From: Rudanella paleaurantiibacter | GTDB lineage: Bacteria > Bacteroidota > Bacteroidia > Cytophagales > Spirosomataceae | NCBI RefSeq assembly: GCF_009184635.1 | Contig: NZ_WELI01000014.1 | Coordinates: forward strand, 85,333 to 149,332 | DNA: 64,000 nt | Reading direction: 5' to 3' | Part shown: piece by piece, positions 54,399 to 63,865 of the stretch | Position numbering within the stretch: position 1 is the first letter of the stretch | Layout of the letters: the number at the start of each line of letters is the position of its first letter | Position numbers and translations under genes: made by a program | Notes under the pieces: generated by a model | The model's input: the letters and a program-made list of their open reading frames with translations, nothing else | Told to the model about the DNA's origin: nothing | Databases searched by the model: none

Positions 54399-56168
54399 AT
54401 GAAAAAATACATTGTTTTACTCACAGTTGGGGTTTTAAGCGTGGTGGCCGGTTGCCGCAAAGACCCGCTCGACATTACCCCCGATGGCCGATTGACGCTG
54501 GATGGCGTTTTTAAGGATGAACGCCTGACAGAAGCCTATCTGAACAGTGCGTACGAAGAAATTCCACTCTATTTTTACCGGTATCAGTTCTTCTCGTTTC
54601 TTGCCGGTACGACTGACGAATGCCAGGATTCCGACGATGGCAACGAGGGCAGCAACATCGCTGCGAACTGGGCCACCGGCTCGCTTACACCCAGTTACAA
54701 CCCGCTCGAACAGGGTGGGCAGGGAGCGGGGGTGCTGACCAACGCGGGCGTGAATCACTACGGTCGGTTCTGGGCGGGCATTCGTAAGGCTAATCTGTTC
54801 CTGGAAAATGTGCCGACTGCCACCATCTCGAACCCCGTGAACCGGAGCCGGTTTACGGCAGAGGCCAAACTGCTGCGGGCGTTCTATTATTTGGAACTTG
54901 TGAAGCAGTTCGGCCCCATGCCCATTGTGGAGAAGCCGTTTACCATCTCGACCGACTTCACGACCCTGACCCGGCCTACGTTTCAGGACAACATCAATTT
55001 CATCGTGAAAAACTGCGACGAGGCTCTTGCCAGCCCGGACCTGCCCCTGCGGATCACGGAAAACGCCGAACGGGGCCGGTTCACGAAGGCCATTGCCCAC
55101 GCCATCAAATCGCAGGCTCTGCTCTATAATGCCAGCCCACTCTGGAATTCGTCGGGCGACGCGGCCAAGTGGAAAGCTGCCGCCGACGCAAGCAAACAGG
55201 CCCTGACCGCGCTCACCGCCGGGGGGCAATACGCACTGGCGGCTGATTACGGCAACTATTTCCTGAATCAGACCGACATTTCAGCCGCCCCCGCCGACCG
55301 CGAAACCATTTTCGAGCGGCCCGACAACACCGATGGGACATTTACGATTATCAACAGCTTTGCCGCCAAAACGGGGGTTTTCAAAGCGGGTTCGTGCCCT
55401 ACGCAGGAGTTGGTGGATGGCTACGATATGCAGGCTACCGGCGAACCGGCCATCACGGGCTACAGCGACGAAGACCACTTGAAGCCGATCATCAACGCCA
55501 CGTCGGGCTACAGCGAAACCGACCCATACAAGGGCCGCGACCCCCGATTCTACGCGACGGTGTGGCACAACGGGGCGGCTTACGGAACCATCAACGGCGT
55601 ACCCTACACGATGGAAACGTTTGTGGGCGGGTCGTCGGGGCTGAAACGAGTCCCCCCCAACCGTCAGAACACGCAAACGGGCTACTACCTCCGCAAGTTT
55701 ATCGACCCTAAACTGGCATCGGGAACTACGGCCAATTCGCGGTGGAAGAAATACCGGCTGGCCGAAATTTACCTGAACTACGCCGAGGCCGAAAACGAAG
55801 CCTCCGGCCCCACCGCCGACGTTTATTCGGCCATCAACACGATTCGAACGCGGGCCAAAATGCCCAACCTGCCCAACGGCCTGACCAAAGAGCAGATGCG
55901 GGAGCGGATTCGGCGCGAACGCCGGGTAGAACTGGCAATCGAGGAACACCGGTTCTGGGACGTGCGCCGGTGGAAAATCCTGTCGCAAACCGATAAATTG
56001 GTGACGGGGATGGAAATCACCAAAAAGACCGATGGTACGTTCAGCTACGCCCGGTTTGTGGCCCGTCGGCGGAGCGCGTGGCAGGATAAATTTTTGATCT
56101 TCCCCATCCCCATTGGCGAGGTTTCGACGGTTCCCGATTTCAGTAAAAACCAGAATCCGGGGTGGTAG
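54399..56168 (+). CDS. SusD/RagB-like glycan-binding lipoprotein, copy 2
   Basis: A 589-residue lipoprotein with signal and lipobox (LSVVAGC, lipid Cys at 19). It shows the N-terminal ERLTEAYLNSAY start, the DVYSAINTIRTRAKMPNLPN motif and the C-terminal RRERRVELAIEEHRFWDVRR block of SusD. It forms a pair with the SusC gene upstream and would bind the same glycan. The stop is followed directly by a REP-like repeat element. Confidence 0.95.
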   Translation: MKKYIVLLTVGVLSVVAGCRKDPLDITPDGRLTLDGVFKDERLTEAYLNSAYEEIPLYFYRYQFFSFLAGTTDECQDSDDGNEGSNIAANWATGSLTPSYNPLEQGGQGAGVLTNAGVNHYGRFWAGIRKANLFLENVPTATISNPVNRSRFTAEAKLLRAFYYLELVKQFGPMPIVEKPFTISTDFTTLTRPTFQDNINFIVKNCDEALASPDLPLRITENAERGRFTKAIAHAIKSQALLYNASPLWNSSGDAAKWKAAADASKQALTALTAGGQYALAADYGNYFLNQTDISAAPADRETIFERPDNTDGTFTIINSFAAKTGVFKAGSCPTQELVDGYDMQATGEPAITGYSDEDHLKPIINATSGYSETDPYKGRDPRFYATVWHNGAAYGTINGVPYTMETFVGGSSGLKRVPPNRQNTQTGYYLRKFIDPKLASGTTANSRWKKYRLAEIYLNYAEAENEASGPTADVYSAINTIRTRAKMPNLPNGLTKEQMRERIRRERRVELAIEEHRFWDVRRWKILSQTDKLVTGMEITKKTDGTFSYARFVARRRSAWQDKFLIFPIPIGEVSTVPDFSKNQNPGW

Positions 56169-56171
56169 CAA

Positions 56172-56325
56172 CCTCACCCCCGACCCCTCTCCTTCGTAAG
56201 GAGAGGGGAGACGTGAACGTCCAGCTTACACCTGTTATAGTCATTTGAAGCAATTTGAACAAACAGTAACTAATAGACTGGTAAGACTCCCCTCTCCTTC
56301 GCAAGGAGAGGGGTCGGGGGTGAGG
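56172..56325. repeat. REP-like inverted repeat element
   Basis: Two 39-bp arms (56172-56210 and 56287-56325) are inverted copies with only two mismatches. Each arm begins or ends with CCTCACCCCCGACCCC and itself contains a hairpin (CCCTCTCCTT/AAGGAGAGGG). The 76-bp centre is AT-rich and unique. This is the form of a REP/MITE-like dispersed repeat. It lies between susD and the GH106 gene and may act as a processing or attenuation point. Confidence 0.85.
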
Positions 56326-56380
56326 TCGAACAAGATTAAGCGGTATCAACTTTCCCGATAAAACCACTCTTCCTTCAACC

Positions 56381-59300
56381 ATGAAACACCTCACCCTGAA
56401 ACGCATAGCCCTGTTTGGTATCGGTCTCCTGTCCATCGCCACGATCAGCCTGACCCAGAAACCGCCGACTTCTGCCTTCGATGCCCTTGAAAAAGGGTTT
56501 CAAACGCCCCCCGATTCGGTGAAGCCGAGCGTGTATTGGTATTGGCTGAGTGACAACATCTCAAAGGAGGGCGTTACCCGCGACCTCGAAGCGATGGCCG
56601 AAATCGGGATTGGGCGGGCGTTTATTGGCAACATCGGGTTGGACAAAAACGAAACGCCCTACGGAACCGTCAAACTCTTCTCCGACGAGTGGTGGGACGT
56701 GACCAAACAGGCGATTAAAACCGGTTCGCGGGTGGGGGTGGACATTGGGTTGTTCAACAGTCCGGGCTGGAGTCAGTCGGGTGGGCCGTGGATTAAACCG
56801 ACCCAAACGATGCGGTATCTGACCACCTCGGAGGTGCGTGTGAAAGGGCCAATGCGGTACGCGCAGAAACTGCCGACCGTCGTGGCTGATTTTCAGGATG
56901 TGAGCCTGCTGGCGTTCCCGGCCCCCGAAAACGATGCCGACGATCTGATGAGCTACCAGCCGACGGTCACGGCTGCGGGCGTGACGGACGCGGCCAACTT
57001 AGTCGATGGGAAACCCGAAACCGAAGCAACGTTCCCCGATAATTCATCGCTGACGATTGACATCAGTTTAGCCAAACCAATCACGGCCCGGAGCTTAGTG
57101 CTGATGCCCGCCAAAAAGCGGTTCCGGGCCGACTGCCAGTTGCAGGTAAGCGAGGGCGGGGCCTACCGAACCATCAAAACGGTTGAACTAAACCGCAGCA
57201 ATCCCGAACTGAACGTGGGGTTTATGCCCTACGGCCCGGTGGCGGTCTCATTGCCGGCGACCAAAGGAGACAAGTTTCGGCTGGTTCTGACGGGGATGAG
57301 TAAAAAAGGTGGGTTGGCCGACATCCAGCTTTCGGCGGCTCCCCGGCTCGACCGCTACGTGGAAAAGCAGTTGGCCAAGATGTTTCAGACCCCCCTGCCG
57401 CTCTGGAACGAATACCAGTGGCAAACGCAGTCGGAACCCGACAGTCGGGCCTTCACCATTGATCCGGCGAAGGTCATTAACCTCTCGAAATCACTCTCGG
57501 CAGATGGGACCCTGACCTGGCAGGTTCCGGCGGGCAACTGGGTGGTGGTGCGCTTTAGCATGGTTCCCACCGGCGTGATCAATGCCCCGGCTACGCCCGA
57601 AGGTCGCGGGCCGGAGGTGGACAAGATGAGCCGGGCCGCCGTAGATGCCCACTTCAACGACTTTATCGGGGCCATCCTGAACCGCATTCCCAACGCCGAC
57701 CGCACGGCCCTGAAATGGGTGGTGGCCGACAGCTACGAGACGGGTTCGCAAAACTGGACCGACGGCATGGCGGCTGATTTCAAAAAACGCTACGGCTACG
57801 ACCCTACCCCCTGGCTCCCCGTACTGACGGGCCGGATTGTGGGCAGCGCGACGCAATCGGACCGGTTTCTGTGGGATGTGCGCCGGTTGGTGGCCGACCG
57901 CGTGGCCTATCAGTACGTGGGTGGTTTGCGCGAGGTGAGCAACCGAAACGGCTTGAAACTCTGGCTCGAAAACTACGGGCATTGGGGTTTCCCCGGCGAG
58001 TTTCTGCAATACGGCGGGCAGTCCGACGAGGTGGGCGGGGAGTTCTGGAACGAGGGCGAATTGGGCAGCATCGAGTGCCGGGCGGCTTCGTCGGCAGCGC
58101 ACATCTACGGCAAAACGAAGGTTGCTGCCGAGTCGTTTACGTCGGCGGGGCTGGGCTATCAACGCTACCCGGCCCTGCTAAAGAAACGGGGCGACTGGTC
58201 GTTCACCGAAGGCATCAACAACACTCTGCTGCACGTGTTCATCACCCAACCCTACGCCGACAAGGTGCCGGGCGTGAATGCGGGTTTCGGCACCGAATTC
58301 AACCGCAACAACACCTGGTTTGGGCAGTCGAAGGCGTTTGTTGATTATCTGCGTCGCTGTATGTTCATGCTGCAACAAGGCAAACCCGTAAACGACGTAG
58401 TGTATTTTATTGGCGAAGACGCGCCCAAAATGACCGGCATCCGCAACCCCGAACTGCCACAGGGCTACTCCTACGACTACATCAACGCCGAAGTGCTAAA
58501 CACCCGCACGGCGGTTCGGGATGGGCGGTTGGTGCTGCCCGATGGGATGTCGTACCGGCTGCTGGTGTTGCCGCAGTTGGAGACCATGCGGCCCGAACTG
58601 CTACGAAAAATTCGTGATCTGGTGGCGCAGGGGGCAGCGGTTCTCGGCCCCGCGCCCAAACGCTCACCGAGCTTACAGAACTACCCGGCGGCAGACGCGG
58701 AGGTGCGGAAATTGGCCACCGAACTATGGGGCAAGGTGGATGGAAAAACTCTGAAATCGGCCAAATTTGGCAAAGGGATGGTGTTGATGGGCATGGATAT
58801 GCAAACGGCCCTGAACCAGTTGAGCGTGTTGCCCGACGTAAAACTGGCCCCGCAGCCAACCGCAACACCGACCGTACTCTACGCGCACCGCACCACCCCC
58901 GACGGCGACCTGTATTTCCTGACGAACCAAACCGACCAACCGATCAGCCTGTCGCCCGCGTTTCGCATCAGCGGCAAACAACCCGAATGCTGGGACCCGG
59001 TGACGGGGGCGATCCGGTCGTTGCCCGCATTTACGGCAACGGGCGGCAGCACGACAGTCCCGCTCAAATTAGAGCCGTTTCAAAGCTGTTTTGTCGTGTT
59101 CCGAAACCTCATCAGTCAGCCTTCGGCGGTTGCCGGGACGGGTAATTTCCCGGCTCCTACGGTGCTGACGCAGGTCAATGGCCCCTGGACGGTGACGTTC
59201 GATGCGGGCAAACGCGGCCCCGCCAAACCAGTGGCGTTCGCGACCCTAACCGACTGGTCGAAACACGCCAACGACAGCATCCGGCATTACGCAGGAACCG

Positions 59301-59704
59301 CCCTGTATCACAGCACCTTCACCGCAGAGAAACCCACGAAAGGCGAGCGGGTTTATCTCAATCTCGGCGCGGTGAGCGTGATGGCGCGGGTGAAACTGAA
59401 CGGCACCGACGTAGGCACCGCCTGGACGGCCCCCTGGCAGGTGGACATTACGCCCGCCCTGAAAACCGGCCCGAACACGCTGGACATTGAGGTGGTCAAT
59501 ACGTGGGTAAACCGGTTAATCGGGGATAGTAAGTTGCCCGTCAGCGAACGCAAAACGTGGTCGAACGTAAACATTTACAAGCCTGACAGCAAGTTAGTTA
59601 CGTCGGGATTGATGGGGCCGGTTACGGTGCAGGCGGTTAACTTTTCGGGGTCAAAAACAGTAGAAGCGACACGCCCAACGGGTTCTGGTTCTACCAAAAA
59701 TTAG
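56381..59704 (+). CDS. GH106-like alpha-L-rhamnosidase
   Basis: A 1107-residue secreted glycoside hydrolase. It begins with a signal peptide (LKRIALFGIGLLSIATISL) and the GH106 signature region VYWYWLSDNISKEGVTRDLE. Further conserved blocks are GVDIGLFNSPGWSQSGGPWI and WVVADSYETGSQNWTDGMAA, which holds likely acid residues. The last 150 residues form a beta-sandwich domain like those of GH2 proteins (AGTALYHSTF, then NTLDIEVVNTW). It would remove alpha-L-rhamnose from glycans such as rhamnogalacturonan or gum arabic. The GH78 gene follows after 4 bp. Confidence 0.85.
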   Translation: MKHLTLKRIALFGIGLLSIATISLTQKPPTSAFDALEKGFQTPPDSVKPSVYWYWLSDNISKEGVTRDLEAMAEIGIGRAFIGNIGLDKNETPYGTVKLFSDEWWDVTKQAIKTGSRVGVDIGLFNSPGWSQSGGPWIKPTQTMRYLTTSEVRVKGPMRYAQKLPTVVADFQDVSLLAFPAPENDADDLMSYQPTVTAAGVTDAANLVDGKPETEATFPDNSSLTIDISLAKPITARSLVLMPAKKRFRADCQLQVSEGGAYRTIKTVELNRSNPELNVGFMPYGPVAVSLPATKGDKFRLVLTGMSKKGGLADIQLSAAPRLDRYVEKQLAKMFQTPLPLWNEYQWQTQSEPDSRAFTIDPAKVINLSKSLSADGTLTWQVPAGNWVVVRFSMVPTGVINAPATPEGRGPEVDKMSRAAVDAHFNDFIGAILNRIPNADRTALKWVVADSYETGSQNWTDGMAADFKKRYGYDPTPWLPVLTGRIVGSATQSDRFLWDVRRLVADRVAYQYVGGLREVSNRNGLKLWLENYGHWGFPGEFLQYGGQSDEVGGEFWNEGELGSIECRAASSAAHIYGKTKVAAESFTSAGLGYQRYPALLKKRGDWSFTEGINNTLLHVFITQPYADKVPGVNAGFGTEFNRNNTWFGQSKAFVDYLRRCMFMLQQGKPVNDVVYFIGEDAPKMTGIRNPELPQGYSYDYINAEVLNTRTAVRDGRLVLPDGMSYRLLVLPQLETMRPELLRKIRDLVAQGAAVLGPAPKRSPSLQNYPAADAEVRKLATELWGKVDGKTLKSAKFGKGMVLMGMDMQTALNQLSVLPDVKLAPQPTATPTVLYAHRTTPDGDLYFLTNQTDQPISLSPAFRISGKQPECWDPVTGAIRSLPAFTATGGSTTVPLKLEPFQSCFVVFRNLISQPSAVAGTGNFPAPTVLTQVNGPWTVTFDAGKRGPAKPVAFATLTDWSKHANDSIRHYAGTALYHSTFTAEKPTKGERVYLNLGAVSVMARVKLNGTDVGTAWTAPWQVDITPALKTGPNTLDIEVVNTWVNRLIGDSKLPVSERKTWSNVNIYKPDSKLVTSGLMGPVTVQAVNFSGSKTVEATRPTGSGSTKN

Positions 59705-59708
59705 CACC

Positions 59709-61472
59709 ATGAAGCAACTCTTTTTCCGCGCTATTGCCCTGTTCCTTAGCCTGAACGCCCTGGCGCAAACGACCCCGTCGGCCAAACTCCCGCCTATTTT
59801 CGGGGCCGAGGGAAGCCGCCTGTCCCAACCCGACCCGATGGTTCGGCAGTATTTGGCACCGGTGAAAATCGTGTGGCAAACCGGGCCGATTACCAACGCT
59901 GAACAATTGCTGAAACCCGGCAACGGGCAGGCCGATTTGTCGGGCAGAAACATGTGTTCGTTCAAAAGCACGGGGCAGACAAAACCCGGCATTCTGCTCG
60001 ATTTCGGGCGGGAACTGCACGGCGGACTTCAGATCGTGACGGGGCAATGGAAGGTGAGCAAACCGATTACGGTGCGGATTCGGTTTGGCGAGTCGGTGAG
60101 CGAGGCAATGGCCGACATCGAACCCAAACAGAACGCCACCAACGACCACGCCATCCGCGACCTCGTGGTGCAGGTGCCCTGGCTCGGCAAGCTCGAAATC
60201 GGCAACACGGGCTTCCGATTCGTCCGAATTGATTTGGTCGATGGCGATACCGAACTGCTGCTGAAAGAAGCGCGGTCTATGTTCACCTACCGCGACATTC
60301 CGTATTTGGGGTCGTTCCGGTGCAACGACGAGTTGCTGAACCAGATTTGGGCAACGGGGGCCTACACCGTTCACCTGAATATGCAGGACTACCTCTGGGA
60401 CGGCATCAAGCGCGACCGGCTCGTTTGGGTAGGCGACATGCACCCCGAAGTGGCCACCATCAACGCCGTATTTGGCTACAACGAAGTCGTTCCGAAAAGC
60501 CTTGATCTGTCGCGGGACATCACGCCCCTGCCCGGCTGGATGAATGGCATCAGCACCTACTCGATGTGGTGGATTCTGATTCAGCGCGACTGGTATCAAC
60601 AGTATGGCAACCTCGACTATCTCGACCAGCAAAAAGCCTACCTGTTGCCACTGTTGGCCCTGTTGGCCAAAAAAATTGACGATAAAAACAGCGAAATCCT
60701 CGACGGAACCCGGTTCTTAGACTGGCCATCCAGCGAAAACAAACCGGGTATTCATGCGGGTTTGCAAGCCATGATGGTGCTGTCGCTGCGGGCCGGGGCC
60801 GACCTCTGCCGCATCCTCAACGAACCAGCCACGGCAGCCCAGTGCGAGGCTGCCGTGGCCCGGCTGAAAACCAACGTCCCCCCGCCCAACGACTCCAAAC
60901 AGGGCGCGGCTTTGCTGGCGTTGGCGGGCCTGATGCCCCCGCAACAGGCCAACCGCGAGGTACTGGGCGTGGGTGGTGCCAAAAATTTCTCCACGTTTTA
61001 CGGCTATTACATGCTTCAGGCCAAAGCCAAAGCGGGCGACTACAAGGGCGCATTGGCCAATATTCGGGAGTTCTGGGGCGGGATGCTCAAGCTGGGGGCT
61101 ACCACGTTCTGGGAGGACTTCAACCTCGACTGGACCACCAACGCGGCCCGCATCGACGAACTGGTTCCGGCGGGCAAAAAAGACATTCACGGCGATTGCG
61201 GGGCGTATTGCTACATCGGATTCCGGCACAGCCTCTCGCACGGCTGGGCATCGGGGCCAACCCCCTGGCTGACCGAACACGTGCTGGGCATCAGCGTGGT
61301 GGAGCCGGGTTGCCGGGCCATCCGGGTTACGCCCCACCTCGAAGACCTGACCTTTGTCGAGGGGACCTTCCCCACGCCGTTTGGGGTGGTGCGGGTGAAG
61401 CACACCAAACGACCCGACGGTACGGTGCAGTCGCACATCACGGGGCCAAAAGAAGTCCGAATTATTCGGTAG
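59709..61472 (+). CDS. GH78-like alpha-L-rhamnosidase
   Basis: A 587-residue secreted hydrolase with signal peptide (MKQLFFRAIALFLSLNALA). The catalytic barrel of GH78 shows DGIKRDRLVWVGDMHPE (about residues 231-247), where the general acid lies, and later TTFWEDF, SLSHGWASGPTPWL. It is short for the family, because the usual N-terminal sandwich domains are reduced. Together with the GH106 enzyme it points to a rhamnose-containing substrate. The next gene starts 2 bp after its stop. Confidence 0.88.
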   Translation: MKQLFFRAIALFLSLNALAQTTPSAKLPPIFGAEGSRLSQPDPMVRQYLAPVKIVWQTGPITNAEQLLKPGNGQADLSGRNMCSFKSTGQTKPGILLDFGRELHGGLQIVTGQWKVSKPITVRIRFGESVSEAMADIEPKQNATNDHAIRDLVVQVPWLGKLEIGNTGFRFVRIDLVDGDTELLLKEARSMFTYRDIPYLGSFRCNDELLNQIWATGAYTVHLNMQDYLWDGIKRDRLVWVGDMHPEVATINAVFGYNEVVPKSLDLSRDITPLPGWMNGISTYSMWWILIQRDWYQQYGNLDYLDQQKAYLLPLLALLAKKIDDKNSEILDGTRFLDWPSSENKPGIHAGLQAMMVLSLRAGADLCRILNEPATAAQCEAAVARLKTNVPPPNDSKQGAALLALAGLMPPQQANREVLGVGGAKNFSTFYGYYMLQAKAKAGDYKGALANIREFWGGMLKLGATTFWEDFNLDWTTNAARIDELVPAGKKDIHGDCGAYCYIGFRHSLSHGWASGPTPWLTEHVLGISVVEPGCRAIRVTPHLEDLTFVEGTFPTPFGVVRVKHTKRPDGTVQSHITGPKEVRIIR

Positions 61473-61474
61473 CC

Positions 61475-62020
61475 ATGAAGACCCGATTTACTCAACTCAT
61501 TTTGCTGCTCCAACTTCTCCTGAGCTTCACAGCCCTTGCCCAAACCAAACAACTCGTTTCCTCTTCAAAAGCCGATACGTGGGTAGCAACCGACGCGATG
61601 GGCCGGGCCGTGGCGACAAACACGCAGGGCGGGGCCATTCGGAAAGACAAGTTCGTCGGAATTTTTTACTTCGTCTGGCATGGGGCACACGGTTACGACA
61701 AACACAGCGGTGCCTTGCCCGATGAGCGCGTGATGCCCAAAGCCGCTTCAGACACGATTAGCCCCTACGACATCAGCAAACTGCTGGCGGCCAACCCCGA
61801 CAACCCGAACTACGGTCCCATCCACGCCTTTCACCACTGGGGCGAGCCTTATTTTGGCTATTATCTGCCTGATGATGAGCGGATTATTCGTAAACACGCG
61901 CAGATGTTGTCGGATGCCGGGGTCGATGTCCTGATCTTGGACATTACCAACGCTGCCATTTATCAGTGGGGTTCTTCTTCCAACGGGGCATTTCTACACG
62001 CTAAGCAACTAAGGCCTTAG
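61475..62020 (+). pseudogene. Truncated secreted hydrolase gene
   Basis: The gene starts normally: signal peptide MKTRFTQLILLLQLLLSFTA, then FVGIFYFVWHGAHGYDKHSG, HAFHHWGEPYFGYYLPDDER and MLSDAGVDVLILDITNA, like the start of a TIM-barrel glycoside hydrolase related to the GH71/99 group. After about residue 164 it turns into unrelated residues and stops at 62018-62020. The tail overlaps the end of the serine-recombinase gene on the other strand, so that element has cut it off. The family is a moderate call; the truncation is clear from the layout. Confidence 0.7.
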
Positions 62021-62102
62021 TTTTAAGCCTGATTTTCTGTACATAATTGTAAACAGTCCCATAGGCGACTCCTAGTGTTCTGTAACCTTAGTCGGTAGAG
62101 TT

Positions 62103-62609
62103 ATGTTTATGGAAAAGTACTATTTTCTTTTCTCTATCATGGCTCGTCCTGCTCGTTCATTTTCGTTACCCGCTGATGAGTTGGCTCAACTCCAGCAGAT
62201 GCTCACTAAAGGCAAACAGTCGGTGCGCAGCCTCAGACGGGCTCAAGTCTTGCTGGCTCTTCAAGAAGGCAAGACGCCCGCAGCCGTGGCTCAACTCGTT
62301 GGCGTCAGCCCAGCCATGGTCTACAACATTCGCAACCGCTATCTGGCCGAAGGCTTGAACGTAGCGCTGAGTGAAAAACCCCGCCCCGGTCAGCCCAGTA
62401 AATTTGACAAAGCCGCTCAGGCTCACCTGACCGCCCTAGCCTGTAGTGAAGCCCCACAAGGTCGGAGTCGATGGACACTCCGGTTGCTGGCTGACCGCTT
62501 GGTAGAGCTACGCCTGGTGGAGTCGATTTCCCACCAGGCCGTGGGTGAGCAACTTAAAAAAACGCCCTTAAGCCTTGGCTCAAGCAGCAGTGGTGTATCG
62601 CCAAAGTAG
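62103..62609 (+). CDS. IS630-family transposase, first frame (HTH part)
   Basis: This part holds the DNA-binding half. The ATG at 62139 is the likely start (MARPARSFSLPADELAQLQQ); an ATG at 62103 is also in frame. It shows the helix-turn-helix KTPAAVAQLVGVSPAMVYNI and then GRPSKF-like GQPSKFDKAAQAHLTALAC. At 62556-62562 a run of seven A follows CTT; a -1 shift there gives KNALKPWLKQQWCIAKVDSQ in continuous frame with the next part. Confidence 0.9.
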   Translation: MFMEKYYFLFSIMARPARSFSLPADELAQLQQMLTKGKQSVRSLRRAQVLLALQEGKTPAAVAQLVGVSPAMVYNIRNRYLAEGLNVALSEKPRPGQPSKFDKAAQAHLTALACSEAPQGRSRWTLRLLADRLVELRLVESISHQAVGEQLKKTPLSLGSSSSGVSPK

Positions 62610-62620
62610 ACAGTCAATAT

Positions 62621-63286
62621 TTGGCCAAGATGGAAGCGGTGCTGGACTTCTACGCTCAGCCGACAGACTCTCAGCGCCCCCGTTTATGTTTTGATGAACG
62701 CCCCTGTCAATTGTTGGCCGACGTATTGGCCCCGTTGCCGGTTCAACCGGGGAAAGCAGCCAAGCAAGACAATGAATACGTTAGAAACGGCACGGCGGTG
62801 GTGCTGTTGGCCTATGATTTGGACACGGGTCAGCGCTATGTGCAGGTGCGCCAACGCCGGACCAAACGGGATTACGCTGAATTTATGCACACCGTATTAA
62901 CCGAGCGTTATCCCAATGTCAATCAACTGCATGTGTTGCAGGATAATCTAAACACCCACCAAGCCGGTAGTTTTTATGAACGTTTTGATGCAGTAACGGC
63001 CCATGAGTTAGCCCATCAATTTGTCTGGCATTATACACCTAAACACGGGTCTTGGTTGAACATGGCCGAAATCGAGTTTGCCGCTTTATCCAAACAATGT
63101 TTGGATCGACGCATTGGGGATATAGCCACGTTGGAAAAAGAGGTACTGGCTTGGGTAGAAGAGCGTAATCGACAAGCGGTAAAAATCAACTGGCTGTTTG
63201 ACACGCCACAGGCACGGAAGAGACTGAAGCGGCATTATACAAAGATCAACCCTGAGAATAGTACAATCATTGATTCTACCGACTAA
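62621..63286 (+). CDS. IS630-family transposase, second frame (catalytic part)
   Basis: This is the catalytic domain: CFDERPC with the first Asp, VLQDNLNTHQ with the second, and HGSWLNMAEIEF with the Glu, the DDE set of the IS630 family. The frame is open upstream of the ATG at 62621 to the A-run at 62556-62562, so the product is probably the fused protein made by -1 frameshifting. The protein ends 13 bases before the right terminal base of the element. Both parts look intact, so the element may still be active. Confidence 0.9.
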   Translation: MAKMEAVLDFYAQPTDSQRPRLCFDERPCQLLADVLAPLPVQPGKAAKQDNEYVRNGTAVVLLAYDLDTGQRYVQVRQRRTKRDYAEFMHTVLTERYPNVNQLHVLQDNLNTHQAGSFYERFDAVTAHELAHQFVWHYTPKHGSWLNMAEIEFAALSKQCLDRRIGDIATLEKEVLAWVEERNRQAVKINWLFDTPQARKRLKRHYTKINPENSTIIDSTD

Positions 63287-63865
63287 GGTTACAGACCACT
63301 AGCTGCTTACTGATTTGATTCATTGATACGCCTTGACCATGCAACACGGCGATCTCGATCTGTTTCGATTCGGCCAACGGGGGACGAGCAATGGGTTTGC
63401 CCTGCGCTTTGGCACGTGCCATACCCGCTCGTACCCGCTGACTGATGAGCGAACTCTCGAACTGGGCCAGCGAGGCCATCACATGGAAGATCAACTCGCC
63501 CGTCGGCGTGGTCGTATCGATATTCTCCTGATACGATATGAAGTCAACCCCCAAACTCTGGAACTCTTTCAGGGCATTGACCAGTGCCTGCGTCGAACGG
63601 GCGAAGCGGTCATACCGCCAGACCAGCACCACATCGATCTGTCGTTTGCGGGCGGCCCCAATCATGGCCCGATACTGCGTCCGCTCTTCCGTTGTACCCG
63701 AAGCTGTATCGACGTACTCAGCCGCGATAGCGAAACCACGCCGGTCGGCATACTCCCGTAACGGCCGGAGCTGCGTTTCTGGGTCCTGTCCTTTGTCGAG
63801 GGTAGATACGCGGGCGTATAGGGCTACCCGTTTGGGCTGATCAGACGATTTCCTGGTCATCTTGA

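Larger units (their letters stand above)
62075..63299 (+). mobile_element. IS630-family insertion sequence
   Basis: A 1225-bp element. The 25-bp ends at 62075-62099 and 63275-63299 are inverted repeats with one mismatch (starting GTGTTCTGTAACC and GTGGTCTGTAACC). It is flanked by TA on both sides (62073-62074 and 63300-63301), the TA target duplication of the IS630/Tc1 group. It codes for one transposase in two frames. Confidence 0.95.
62001..63860 (-). pseudogene. Serine recombinase gene interrupted by an IS630-family element
   Basis: The gene starts at the ATG at 63860 with the resolvase/invertase domain: RVALYARVSTLDKGQDP with S14-region catalytic serine, then the DVVLVWRYDRFARS block and GMARAKAQGKPIARPP. 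Frame reading stops in the IS at 63276, after MNQISKQL. Removing the insertion (62075-63299 and one TA) restores the frame: SKQLGVAYGTVYNYVQKIRL, ending LVA and a TAG at 62003-62001. This completes the C-terminal HTH. So the insertion cut the last helix and left a protein of about 194 residues with eight foreign residues (VVCNLSR plus) at its end. Confidence 0.88.

Noticed and set aside
55281..56177. A 298-residue minus-strand open frame opposite susD copy 2
   Set aside because: The plus-strand SusD protein is unmistakable, and the antisense protein is Gly/Arg/Val-rich with no motif.
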